Below, in pieces: positions 6,067 through 14,128 of a stretch of 15,930 nt of DNA. This stretch comes from a bacterium (GTDB lineage: Bacteria > AUK180). The DNA is taken from the NCBI GenBank assembly GCA_030622125.1, contig JAUXGM010000040.1:1-15930 (forward strand), written 5' to 3'. A program made the position numbers and the translations under genes. How positions within the stretch are numbered: position 1 is the first letter of the stretch; each line of letters begins with the position of its first letter. The notes beneath the pieces were generated by a model. It did not search any database. It had not been told where the DNA came from and saw nothing but the letters and a program-made list of their open reading frames with translations.

Positions 6067-8027
6067 AGATCAGTAACCTGATAGAAAAATTACCGGAAAA
6101 GGAACAGAAGTATTTTATTTATCTCATAAAGGATTTTAATGATGAGGAAAAGGAAAAATTCCTTAGTGAGATTTATGAACTTACCGAAGTAGAACAGAAT
6201 CTGATATTAAATATGCTTTTACGGATCTCACCCGAGCAGGTAAAATCAATTATTTACAATTCTAATGAAAATGGACCATTGATGATCGTCGGAGATGAGA
6301 TCTCCTCCAAAAGGACGATACTTGCCCATAGAATTGCATATCATCTAATTGTAAGGGGCTTAAAGGTTGATGAGATACTTGGATTTACCTTCTCAAATGT
6401 AAGTTCAGGTAATATTATTGATCTTATTGCGAGCTCACTTCCTGAAAAAATGATCTTTAAAATGGATATTGATACATTCAATACAATGGCATTGAAATTT
6501 CTTACCGATTATGTTTTAGGAAGCATAAATATTGAAAAAATCGGATATAAGATTACTCCCAAATTTCGGGTTCTTATAGCAAGAGAACAGTTACTTCTTT
6601 TGAAGAGAGCGCTTGAAGAATCGAAAATTCCATCGGCAGAGCTCGGCTTTTCATCACTCGTTAGTGATATTATTTCTTTAAAAAGAGGACTGATCGATCC
6701 TGATACTGCGGCAAAAAATGCAAAAACAGATAGGGAAAAGAAGATTGCTACTGTTTATAGAATATATCAGGAAAAACTTGTAAAAAATAATACCTGTGAC
6801 ATAAATGATCTTGTTCGCTTGACCATAAAACTATTTAAAAAATCACCGCAAGTATTGGATTACTACCGAAATAAATATAAAATGATCATAATAGATGCTT
6901 ATCATTATTCAAATTTTGCTCAATACCAATTGATAAAAACGCTTGCAGAGGGTAAAAAAGATATAACTATTACTGCCGGATACAAGATCAATACCTTTCA
7001 ATGGAGTCCAAATGAAACAAATTATGCGAATAAGTTCAAAGAGGATTTTGCAAATGGAGCCATTGTGGAATACGAAAGAAGTCCAATAGATGTTGAAGAA
7101 ATATTAAAACGTGAAATTTTTATTAACACAGGTGAAATTCCGGAGGATATTGAACCGGCGGAAACTGCAGATTTTAATGATTATATTGATGGCAAAGCAC
7201 TTATTCGTTTAGAAAAAGAAACAGAGGTGAATGAAGCATCATTCGTTGTAAATTCCCTGGTTAAGAAAAATCAAGAGGGAATTGTTTTTGGCAAGATGGC
7301 AGTAGTTGTCCGACAAAATCAACAGTTAGAGACATTAAAAAAAGTCTTAAAAGGAGCGAACATTCCTTACTTTATAGTAGGAGATAAGTTATTGACACGA
7401 GATGAGATCAGAAATGTAATGTCTCTTCTTAAGGTTGTATATTATATTTCACAGAAAAAAAAATTAGAACAAAAAGAATTACTTGAACTTAACACAGCGA
7501 TCAAAGATATCTTTCTAAATATCATACCGTTGCAACTTGAATTTAATAGCTATATCCAATTGGAAAAAATTGCTTTAGAAGAAAATAAAGATATCTTTAC
7601 TGTTCTTAAAGAAGAAAAAAAAGAAAAAGATCGTTTTAAAACGAGATTTCCGTTAAAAGATAGAGAAATTATGGGATTTTTTAGAGATCTCTTGGAAACC
7701 GTTTCAAAGGATATAAATGAGTTTGATGTAGCAATTCTAATTGAACTTTTAACAAATGAAACAAAATTTTTAGACTCTCTGGCAAGTGAAGGAAAGATGA
7801 TTGGAAAAATCAAGGCGGAGAATATTAAATATCTTTACCTGTATGCAACAGAGTTCGTCAAAAATAACAAAAAAAGAGGTATCGAAAATCTCAAGGATTT
7901 TATCAATGATATAGATAACAAGAGAAAAAAACAAGAGGAAGAAGCAAAACTACATCAGGATGATGTAAAATTGATCACATTAAATAGCATGGAAGATATA
8001 TCGTATCAGATATATTATTTAATTTAG
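6063..8027 (+). CDS. Catalytically dead UvrD/Rep-like (SF1A) pseudo-helicase
   Basis: This intact 654-residue frame keeps the UvrD/PcrA layout but has lost its catalytic residues. After an extra helical N-terminus (1-53) come a Q-motif-like SPEQV (Q59) and a Walker A position with K83 kept, but SSKRT (81-85) in place of GxGKT. Then follow AHRIAYHLI, TFSN (109-112) instead of TFTN, and DTFNTMALKFL. The Walker B position reads IIIDAYHYSNFAQYQL: D278 is kept, the catalytic Glu is A279. Motif III GDxxQSIY has become AGYKINTF (305-312). Domain 2A is well kept (414-460: VVVRQNQ, IPYFIVGDKLL, EIRNVMSLLKVVY). Motif V reads ITLNSMEDIS and the protein stops 8 residues later, lacking motif VI. ATP hydrolysis is unlikely; a structural or DNA-binding role, as for the helicase-like domains of AddB and RecC, is plausible. 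A GGAG precedes the ATG. Confidence 0.82.
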   Translation: MKISNLIEKLPEKEQKYFIYLIKDFNDEEKEKFLSEIYELTEVEQNLILNMLLRISPEQVKSIIYNSNENGPLMIVGDEISSKRTILAHRIAYHLIVRGLKVDEILGFTFSNVSSGNIIDLIASSLPEKMIFKMDIDTFNTMALKFLTDYVLGSINIEKIGYKITPKFRVLIAREQLLLLKRALEESKIPSAELGFSSLVSDIISLKRGLIDPDTAAKNAKTDREKKIATVYRIYQEKLVKNNTCDINDLVRLTIKLFKKSPQVLDYYRNKYKMIIIDAYHYSNFAQYQLIKTLAEGKKDITITAGYKINTFQWSPNETNYANKFKEDFANGAIVEYERSPIDVEEILKREIFINTGEIPEDIEPAETADFNDYIDGKALIRLEKETEVNEASFVVNSLVKKNQEGIVFGKMAVVVRQNQQLETLKKVLKGANIPYFIVGDKLLTRDEIRNVMSLLKVVYYISQKKKLEQKELLELNTAIKDIFLNIIPLQLEFNSYIQLEKIALEENKDIFTVLKEEKKEKDRFKTRFPLKDREIMGFFRDLLETVSKDINEFDVAILIELLTNETKFLDSLASEGKMIGKIKAENIKYLYLYATEFVKNNKKRGIENLKDFINDIDNKRKKQEEEAKLHQDDVKLITLNSMEDISYQIYYLI

Positions 8028-8036
8028 GAGGACTAT

Positions 8037-8264
8037 ATGGGAAAGTTTGATAAGTACAAAAAAACGACTGAAAAAACAGATCTTGATAAGTACAAGAAAA
8101 AAAGCGGCAGTTCCTTTGATGAAATTGAAAAAAAACTTGAGGAAAAAGATCAGCAAACAATTACTAAAATTGAAGAAGGTTCTATGGGCGGAACAATTTT
8201 GATTATTATTTTAGGTTTAATTACTGTTGTTGTCTGGGTTCTTGCAATAGGGAAATTGGTTTAA
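8037..8264 (+). CDS. Small tail-anchored membrane protein, unknown function
   Basis: A 75-residue protein I do not recognise. Its N-terminal 48 residues are highly charged and contain a short duplicated motif, FDKYKK (4-9) and LDKYKKK (16-22), then a probable helix (FDEIEKKLEEKDQQTITKIEE). Residues about 51-73 (GGTILIIILGLITVVVWVLAIGK) form one C-terminal membrane span, so the charged part probably faces the cytoplasm. A perfect AGGAGG (8026-8031), overlapping the stop codon of the pseudo-helicase, lies 5 nt before the ATG. Placed between the pseudo-helicase and the secreted MBL protein, it could be a membrane adaptor, but nothing in the sequence proves this. Confidence 0.75.
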   Translation: MGKFDKYKKTTEKTDLDKYKKKSGSSFDEIEKKLEEKDQQTITKIEEGSMGGTILIIILGLITVVVWVLAIGKLV

Positions 8265-8274
8265 CATAAGAACA

Positions 8275-10290
8275 ATGAAAAGAATAATTTTTTGTATTTT
8301 TCTAATATTAACTGTTTTTGTTTGTGCATCTGATTTAGAGATCACATTTCTCAATATCCATCAAGGTGATAGTATTTTATTATCAATGCCGAATGGAAAG
8401 CATTATCTTATTGATGGCGGGCAGCCAACTTATTATGACCCTGTAAAGGATATTTACTATTCACATTTTGATGCGGGGAAGGATGTAATACTACCGTATT
8501 TAAAAGCTCATAATATAAAAAAACTTGATGGTATTTTAGGAACACATCCGGATGCAGATCATATCGGCGGTTTGATTTATGTAATAAATCATTTTCCGGT
8601 GGACACCGTATATTACAACGGTAAAACACATACAACCCTAACCTTCAAAAATTTTATGAAAGCAATTAAGGATAATCATTTAAAATATGTTGAACTCAGA
8701 GATGGGGATGTTTTAAATTGGGACAAGAATGTTTTAGTTAATGTTATTGCCCCGACTGAAAATGAGGTTAAATATCCGAAAAACAATAATGATACCTCTA
8801 TTGTTCTATACATTAAATATGTGGATGTCAGTTGTATATTGACGGGAGATGCGGAGTATGGCGAGGAAGGAAGGATGGTATCCGACTATGGAAATAATTT
8901 AAAAGCAGATATTTTAAAATTGGGACATCACGGCTCAAAATCCGCTTCAAGCCCGAGTTTTTTAAAAGCGGTAAATCCTATTTATGGTATTATTTCCGCC
9001 GGTAAAAATAATAAATTCGGATTCCCTCATAAAGAAACACTTTTAAGAATTTATAATCAAAATCCAAAAATGAAGATTGTAAGGACCGATTATAATGGAC
9101 ATATTTCTTTTATTACGGATGGTAAAACTATAAAAGTTGAACCTCAAAAAGAGAAGATCTTTACAATTTCAGAGGTTTTAAAACAAGAAAATATTAATCC
9201 GGAATCCGGGAAAAAAGATTATAGTATAAATGTTCCAGCAGATATAAAAAAAATCGATATCAACAAAGCATCAAGAAAAGAATTGATCACCCTGCCGCGG
9301 ATCGGTCCGAAAACAGCAGATAATATTATCAATTATAGAAATGAAAGCGGTCCGTTTAAGACAATTTATGACATTACCAATGTTCCGAGAATCGGTGAGA
9401 AAACCTTTGAAAAATTGCAACCATATATTATGGTTGAAGGTGAAATTGTCGCTGTTAAAAACAGTAGTGAGCAAAATAATATTGTTAATAATTCAAATAA
9501 TGAAAAAATAAACATTAATACCGCATCACAGAAGGAACTTGAAACTTTACCGAGAGTGGGTCCCAAAACCGCACAAAATATTATTAATTACAGAACAGAG
9601 AACGGTCCATTTAAGACAATTCATGACATTACCAATGTACCGAGGATCGGAGAGAAAACCTTTGAAAATCTAAGACCATATATTATGGTTGAAGGTGAAA
9701 CTTACAAAGATAATAATGCCTCAAATAAAATAGAGGATTTATCAAATACATCTGATAAGAAAAAGATCAATATCAATACCGCATCACAAAAAGAACTCGA
9801 AACCCTGCCTCGTGTCGGTCCGAAAACAGCACAGAATATTATAAATTATAGAAATGAACATGGACCATTTAAGACAATTCATGATATTACCAATGTATCA
9901 AGGATCGGTGAGAAAACCTTTGAAAATTTAAGACCCTATATAACCGTTGCAAACGATAATGACAAAACAAAAAACGAACATAAATCAATAGATAATCCCG
10001 CAAAAAAAAAAAATGAATTAAAGGTAGAAGATACTGCAACAGATAAGGAAGAAACAATAACGATCAAGGGCGGATGCAGTAAAGACCTGAGTATTAAAAA
10101 GATCAATATCAATACTGCATCACAAAAGGAACTTGAAGCATTACCTTATGTAAATAGAAGAAAAGCACTGGAAATCATAAACTATCGTAAGGAAAACGGA
10201 CAATTTAAGTCTGTTGACGAGATCAGAGATGCTATAAAAATCAAGCAAAAAACATTGGAAAAATTGAGACCGTATATTGTGGTGGAGTAA
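8275..10290 (+). CDS. Secreted ComEC-type metallo-beta-lactamase-fold hydrolase fused to four ComEA-type HhH domains
   Basis: Residues 1-18 are a signal peptide. Residues about 20-290 are an MBL domain of the ComEC/Rec2 C-terminal type: NIHQGDSILL and HYLIDGG, metal motif H91-P-D93-A-D95-H96, ILTGDAE (D192), LKLGHHGS (H218, H219) and FPHKE (H252). All expected metal ligands are present, so phosphodiesterase or nuclease activity is likely. Four HhH units follow at about 326-386, 411-472, 497-558 and 609-671, joined by Asn/Lys-rich linkers. Units 1-3 keep the hairpins RIGPKT or RVGPKT and RIGEKT; unit 4 reads YVNRRK and KIKQKT and has lost the hairpin glycines. The ComEC membrane channel is absent. 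The protein thus combines a DNA grip and a probable nuclease outside the membrane: uptake processing or scavenging of extracellular DNA are both possible. No clear Shine-Dalgarno is seen. Confidence 0.83.
   Translation: MKRIIFCIFLILTVFVCASDLEITFLNIHQGDSILLSMPNGKHYLIDGGQPTYYDPVKDIYYSHFDAGKDVILPYLKAHNIKKLDGILGTHPDADHIGGLIYVINHFPVDTVYYNGKTHTTLTFKNFMKAIKDNHLKYVELRDGDVLNWDKNVLVNVIAPTENEVKYPKNNNDTSIVLYIKYVDVSCILTGDAEYGEEGRMVSDYGNNLKADILKLGHHGSKSASSPSFLKAVNPIYGIISAGKNNKFGFPHKETLLRIYNQNPKMKIVRTDYNGHISFITDGKTIKVEPQKEKIFTISEVLKQENINPESGKKDYSINVPADIKKIDINKASRKELITLPRIGPKTADNIINYRNESGPFKTIYDITNVPRIGEKTFEKLQPYIMVEGEIVAVKNSSEQNNIVNNSNNEKININTASQKELETLPRVGPKTAQNIINYRTENGPFKTIHDITNVPRIGEKTFENLRPYIMVEGETYKDNNASNKIEDLSNTSDKKKININTASQKELETLPRVGPKTAQNIINYRNEHGPFKTIHDITNVSRIGEKTFENLRPYITVANDNDKTKNEHKSIDNPAKKKNELKVEDTATDKEETITIKGGCSKDLSIKKININTASQKELEALPYVNRRKALEIINYRKENGQFKSVDEIRDAIKIKQKTLEKLRPYIVVE
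9250..10287 (+). repeat. Four diverging coding repeats (HhH units) within the MBL fusion gene
   Basis: Units lie at about 9250-9432, 9505-9690, 9763-9948 and 10099-10287. Units 2 and 3 are near-copies, sharing runs such as ATTTAAGACAATTCATGA and GAGAAAACCTTTGAAAAT. Unit 1 is close behind and unit 4 most diverged. This indicates recent internal duplication. The second HhH unit of the gene at 5029 has the same NINTAS...GPKTAQNIINYRNE core, so both genes drew on one ancestral unit. Confidence 0.8.
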
Positions 10291-10291
10291 T

Positions 10292-11299
10292 ATGGAAGAG
10301 ATTGAAAAATTAAAAAAAGAAACAATTAAAAAACTTTCAAAGATCAATGATTTGAGAAAATATGAAAATTTAAGAGCACTTATACTTGGAAGAAAAGGTA
10401 AGGTAGCCGAATTGTTTTCAAAGATACGAGTAGTAGCAAAAGAAAAACGAGGTGAATTCGGTGCTGCACTGAACGAGTTGAAAAATGAACTTACAACTAA
10501 ATTTGAAAAAAAATATAATGATATAAAAAAGGCAAATATTAAATTCGATAAGTATGATCTTACAAGGGATAGCTTTCCATCTTTCATCGGGGCAATTCAC
10601 CCATTGAATAAAACATATATTGAAATTGTAAATATTTTTCGAAATTTGGGTTTTACAGTAGTAGAAGGTCCGGAGATTGAGGATGAATTTCACAATTTTG
10701 AGGGGTTGAATTTTCCCAAAGATCATCCGGCAAGGGACGCACAGGATTCATTCTTTCTTGAAGACGGAAATTTATTAAGAACCCATACTACTCCTGTTCA
10801 AATAAGAATATTAAAAAAATGGACACCGCCATTCGCAGTGATCTCACCGGGCAAATGTTACAGAAGAGACACAATAGATGCATCGCATTCGTCTATGTTC
10901 AATCAGATTGATGGTTTTTTGGTTGATGAAAATGTTTCCGTCGCTGATCTAAAAGGTACATTGAACAACTTTATTCGGGAGATATTCGGCAGTAATACCA
11001 AATCACGGTTTAGACCTCATTTTTTCCCTTTTACGGAACCAAGTATGGAAGTTGATATAGAATGTATCTTTTGTCAGGGAAAAGGATGTAATGTTTGTAA
11101 GCATACGGGATGGATAGAGATTCTTGGCTCCGGAATGATCGATCCAGAGGTTTTTAAAAAATGCAGGATCGACCCTAAAAGGTACACCGGTTTTGCCTTC
11201 GGCATGGGAATTGAACGAATCACAATGTTGAGGCAAAGCATTGATGATATGAGATATTTTTTTGAAAATGATGTTAAATTTTTAAGACAGTTCAGGTAA
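10292..11299 (+). CDS. pheS: Phenylalanine-tRNA ligase alpha subunit
   Basis: This 335-residue catalytic subunit of the (alpha-beta)2 class II enzyme charges tRNA-Phe in the cytoplasm. An N-terminal helical arm (1-90) for tRNA contact is followed by the class II core: EGPEIEDEFHNFEGLNFPKDHPARD, RTHTTPVQIR, CYRRDTIDASHSSMFNQIDG, motif 2 region RFRPHFFPFTEPSMEVDI and motif 3 GFAFGMGIER. A four-Cys insert CIFCQGKGCNVC (about 258-269) is the form found in many non-proteobacterial PheS. The ATG at 10292 is preferred over an in-frame TTG at 10277, since it has GGTGGAG just upstream and gives the normal N-terminus. Only one base separates it from the previous stop. Length is as expected. Confidence 0.96.
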   Translation: MEEIEKLKKETIKKLSKINDLRKYENLRALILGRKGKVAELFSKIRVVAKEKRGEFGAALNELKNELTTKFEKKYNDIKKANIKFDKYDLTRDSFPSFIGAIHPLNKTYIEIVNIFRNLGFTVVEGPEIEDEFHNFEGLNFPKDHPARDAQDSFFLEDGNLLRTHTTPVQIRILKKWTPPFAVISPGKCYRRDTIDASHSSMFNQIDGFLVDENVSVADLKGTLNNFIREIFGSNTKSRFRPHFFPFTEPSMEVDIECIFCQGKGCNVCKHTGWIEILGSGMIDPEVFKKCRIDPKRYTGFAFGMGIERITMLRQSIDDMRYFFENDVKFLRQFR

Positions 11300-11303
11300 T
11301 ATT

Positions 11304-13649
11304 ATGAAATACAGTTTAAATTGGATAAAAAGATATATAGATATAGACATTGATTGCACAACTTTGTTTGAAAAATTATCGATGTGTGGTGATGAGGTTG
11401 AAGGTTACGAGGAAAAGTTAAGCGAGATAAGCAACATAGTAATTGCAAAAATAGTAAAAATAGAAAAACACCCCAGTGCCGATAAATTACATTATTGTGA
11501 TGTTACGGATGGTAAGATCAATTACAAGATCGTTTGTGGTGCACAAAATATAGAGAAAGGTAATATCATTCCGCTGGCAAAGATCGGTGCGACTTTACCA
11601 AAAGGGATTAAAATAAAAAAAAGTAAGATCAGAGGTATTGAGTCGGAAGGAATGCTTTGTTCTCAAAAGGAACTTGGATTTGGAAGTGATCATAGCGGGA
11701 TCTTTATTTTAAATGATCAATACAAAATCGGGACTGATTTTAAAAAGTATTTTGATGATATAATATTTGAGATAGAGGTTACTCCGAATAGACCGGATCT
11801 TCTTTCACATTACGGCTTATCCCGTGAAATTGGTGTCATTTTATTTAAAGATGCAAAACCTCTTGAAATTGAAGAGGAGATCGCGGGTAAATTTGAATCA
11901 CCGATAAAGGTAGAGATCAGAGACAATAGTATATGTTCTTTCTATTCATTACTTTTTGTAAAAAACATTGAAAATAACAAAACACCCGATTATATTAAAC
12001 AACCGCTTGAATCACTTGGGTTGAGCTCTAAAAATTTATTGGTTGATATCTCAAATTATAATCTTCTTGAAACCGGACATCCCACACATTTCTTCGATGC
12101 CGATAAGATTGAAGGCAATATCATTGTCAGATTTGCAAAAAAAGGTGAAAAATGTATCACTATCGATGAAAGAGAGAGAGAATTGATAAAGAGTGATCTT
12201 GTTATTGCCGATGAGAAAAAGATAGTCGCAATTGCCGGCATTATGGGATGTAAAAACAGTGAGGTTGATGAAAATACCAAAAATATGGCGATAGAAAGTG
12301 CTATTTTCAATCCCGTAATGATCAGGAGAACAAAGAGGAGATTGGAAATAAATTCCGATGCTGCATACAGATTTGAGCGAGGTATAGATACAGGCTCTCC
12401 GAATATTAGTTTAAAAAGAATCTTATATCTTTTAAAAAAATATACAAGTTATGAAGGTATTAGTTTTCCGGTTACCGTCTCGGAAAAAATACCGGCAAAA
12501 ACCGAGATCGTATTGAAAAAAGAAAATGTTGATAAAGTACTCGGAACAAATATAAAACTTGATGTAATTACGAAGATACTCCGCTTTCTTGGTTTTAGGA
12601 TCGAAAAATTATTAAATAATTCTTTTAAGGTCATAGTTCCGAGATACAGAGAACTTGATGTAAAAAGAGAAATTGATCTCATAGAAGAAGTCGGAAGGAT
12701 CTATTCTTATGATAATATTGAAGAAAAAAGACCGTATATAAACGGCAAGATTAGAAGAAACAAATTTTATGATTTTAAAAATCTGATAAGGAATTTTTGG
12801 GCGGCAAGATCCGCTTATAATGTTATGACATTAACGGTTTCAGAGGAGGAACTTTATAGGAATTACGGCTATGATGGTCAATTTATGAAGATAAAAAATC
12901 CATTGAATATTAATCAGAATGTCTTTGCCCCTTTGATCTTTCCCCGTCTTGTTCGGGTATTGATAAGAAATTTAAAATATAAACCGGAAAGGCTTAATCT
13001 TTTTGAGATCGGACGGGTTTTTGACGAAAGAGAACAGGAAAAATTATCTCTCTTGATGTATGGCAATCAATTTCAAGCAAATTGGCTGACAACGGATAAT
13101 AATAATACCATCAATGTTCAATTATTAAAAGGTGAACTGGTTGCATTTTTTGATTATATCGGTATTGAAAATGTGAAATTTGTTAATTGCGATCTCCCAT
13201 ATTTCCTATCGGGAAATAGCGGTAAAATACTTATTGATAATGAAGAGATCGGCTATCTCGGCAGATTGGTTCCGGAAAAGGTGCCTTCCAATAGAGTTGA
13301 ATATCCTATTTTAATTGCAGAACTTTCCATAAAACCACTTTTTAAAGATGAGTTAAAAGCATTCAGACCATTTTCACCTTATCCGGTTGTTGAAAGAGAC
13401 ATATCAATTGTTTTTAAAAAGGGGATAGAAACGGGAAAAATTATTGAAAATATCAAGCAAAGCGGAACGATAAATCTCAAAAATGTATTCTTATTAAATG
13501 TTTACAATCTATCTGATGAAGAGGAATCATTAACATTCCATTTAAAATTTCAATCATTCAAAAAAACATTAAATGATAAAAATGTTGACTTTTTTGTTGA
13601 TAAGATAATAAAAACAATCGGGGAAAAATTAAATGGTAGGCTCAGATAA
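11304..13649 (+). CDS. pheT: Phenylalanine-tRNA ligase beta subunit
   Basis: This 781-residue partner of PheS provides tRNA recognition and editing. The start MKYSLNWIKRYIDID is typical. Residues about 41-150 are the OB-fold tRNA-binding domain (KHPSADKLHYCDV, GAQNI, GIESEGMLCSQKELG). The B3/4 editing region (about 205-370) contains DISNYNLLETGHPTHFFD and SDAAYRFERGID. B5 lies at about 398-470, the catalytic-like core follows, and the C-terminal FDX-ACB anticodon-binding domain at about 687-781 (FSPYPVVERDISIVF). The gene begins 4 bp after pheS, and its last 17 bp overlap the next gene. No truncation or frameshift is seen, and length is normal for the family. Confidence 0.96.
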   Translation: MKYSLNWIKRYIDIDIDCTTLFEKLSMCGDEVEGYEEKLSEISNIVIAKIVKIEKHPSADKLHYCDVTDGKINYKIVCGAQNIEKGNIIPLAKIGATLPKGIKIKKSKIRGIESEGMLCSQKELGFGSDHSGIFILNDQYKIGTDFKKYFDDIIFEIEVTPNRPDLLSHYGLSREIGVILFKDAKPLEIEEEIAGKFESPIKVEIRDNSICSFYSLLFVKNIENNKTPDYIKQPLESLGLSSKNLLVDISNYNLLETGHPTHFFDADKIEGNIIVRFAKKGEKCITIDERERELIKSDLVIADEKKIVAIAGIMGCKNSEVDENTKNMAIESAIFNPVMIRRTKRRLEINSDAAYRFERGIDTGSPNISLKRILYLLKKYTSYEGISFPVTVSEKIPAKTEIVLKKENVDKVLGTNIKLDVITKILRFLGFRIEKLLNNSFKVIVPRYRELDVKREIDLIEEVGRIYSYDNIEEKRPYINGKIRRNKFYDFKNLIRNFWAARSAYNVMTLTVSEEELYRNYGYDGQFMKIKNPLNINQNVFAPLIFPRLVRVLIRNLKYKPERLNLFEIGRVFDEREQEKLSLLMYGNQFQANWLTTDNNNTINVQLLKGELVAFFDYIGIENVKFVNCDLPYFLSGNSGKILIDNEEIGYLGRLVPEKVPSNRVEYPILIAELSIKPLFKDELKAFRPFSPYPVVERDISIVFKKGIETGKIIENIKQSGTINLKNVFLLNVYNLSDEEESLTFHLKFQSFKKTLNDKNVDFFVDKIIKTIGEKLNGRLR

Positions 13650-13839
13650 ATCGGAACTTGAATTAGAAGTTGGAAGGCTTGTAAAAAATCTTTACAAATA
13701 TTTTAAAGTGGTATCGGTAGTATCAAAAAAAAATCAGAAACTTACAAATGTTCTTATCGGCATTAAAAAGGAACTATTGGAAATAAAAGAAGAATTAAAC
13801 GAATATAAAAAGAGGCAAAATGGAAAAAATAAAGATTAA
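13633..13839 (+). CDS. Small coiled-coil protein, ZapB-like, upstream of zapA
   Basis: A 68-residue charged helical protein with hydrophobic residues in heptad spacing (LELEVGRLVKNLYKYFKVV, LIGIKKELLEIKEEL) and a basic tail. It overlaps pheT by 17 bp and zapA by 20 bp, implying coupled translation. In FCB genomes a short coiled-coil gene often lies between pheT and zapA, and ZapA's partner ZapB in other bacteria is a similarly small coiled coil linking the Z-ring to the chromosome. The link to ZapB rests on context and shape, not on a recognised motif. Confidence 0.68.
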   Translation: MVGSDKSELELEVGRLVKNLYKYFKVVSVVSKKNQKLTNVLIGIKKELLEIKEELNEYKKRQNGKNKD

Positions 13840-14128
13840 CATTGCCGGTGAGTCCTTTTCATTAGAAAGTGATAATCTCGAGAAGGTGAAAATGTTTCAG
13901 GAATTTATTGATAATAATCTTGAAAAAGCAAAGGCAATAACCCATCTGAACGATTCTAAAACGAACTTGGCGTATGCCTATCTTTCACTTACCATTGAAA
14001 TGTGGGAAAATATCAAAAATGCCTTCAACATTGATGATGATCAGCCGAGTGCGAAGAGCAAAATTGAACTTTTGAATAATAAATTACAATCAAAAATAGA
14101 GGAGTTAAATAATGAATTGGGGAAATAA
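13820..14128 (+). CDS. zapA: Cell division protein ZapA
   Basis: This 102-residue FtsZ-associated protein bundles FtsZ filaments at the division site. The N-terminal part (KIKINIAGESFSLES) is the short beta/alpha head seen in ZapA; the rest is a long helix ending in coiled coil (KSKIELLNNKLQSKIEELNNELGK) used for dimer and tetramer formation. AGAGG (13811-13815) lies 4 nt before the ATG. Its end overlaps the nuclease gene by 17 bp. The location after pheT and a small coiled-coil gene is the conserved FCB arrangement. Length is normal. Confidence 0.87.
   Translation: MEKIKINIAGESFSLESDNLEKVKMFQEFIDNNLEKAKAITHLNDSKTNLAYAYLSLTIEMWENIKNAFNIDDDQPSAKSKIELLNNKLQSKIEELNNELGK

Noticed and set aside
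8025-8264. The pseudo-helicase end as a frameshift, with motif VI encoded just downstream
   Set aside because: The following bases encode a separate small membrane protein with its own AGGAGG; no VALTRA-like peptide is found in any frame there.
9250-10287. Repeats at 9250-10287 as a CRISPR-like array
   Set aside because: The units are about 185 bp, coding, diverged and in frame; they are protein domain repeats.
10277-10291. TTG start giving a five-residue longer PheS
   Set aside because: It would overlap the previous gene and its WWSN extension is not seen in PheS; ATG 10292 has GGTGGAG upstream.
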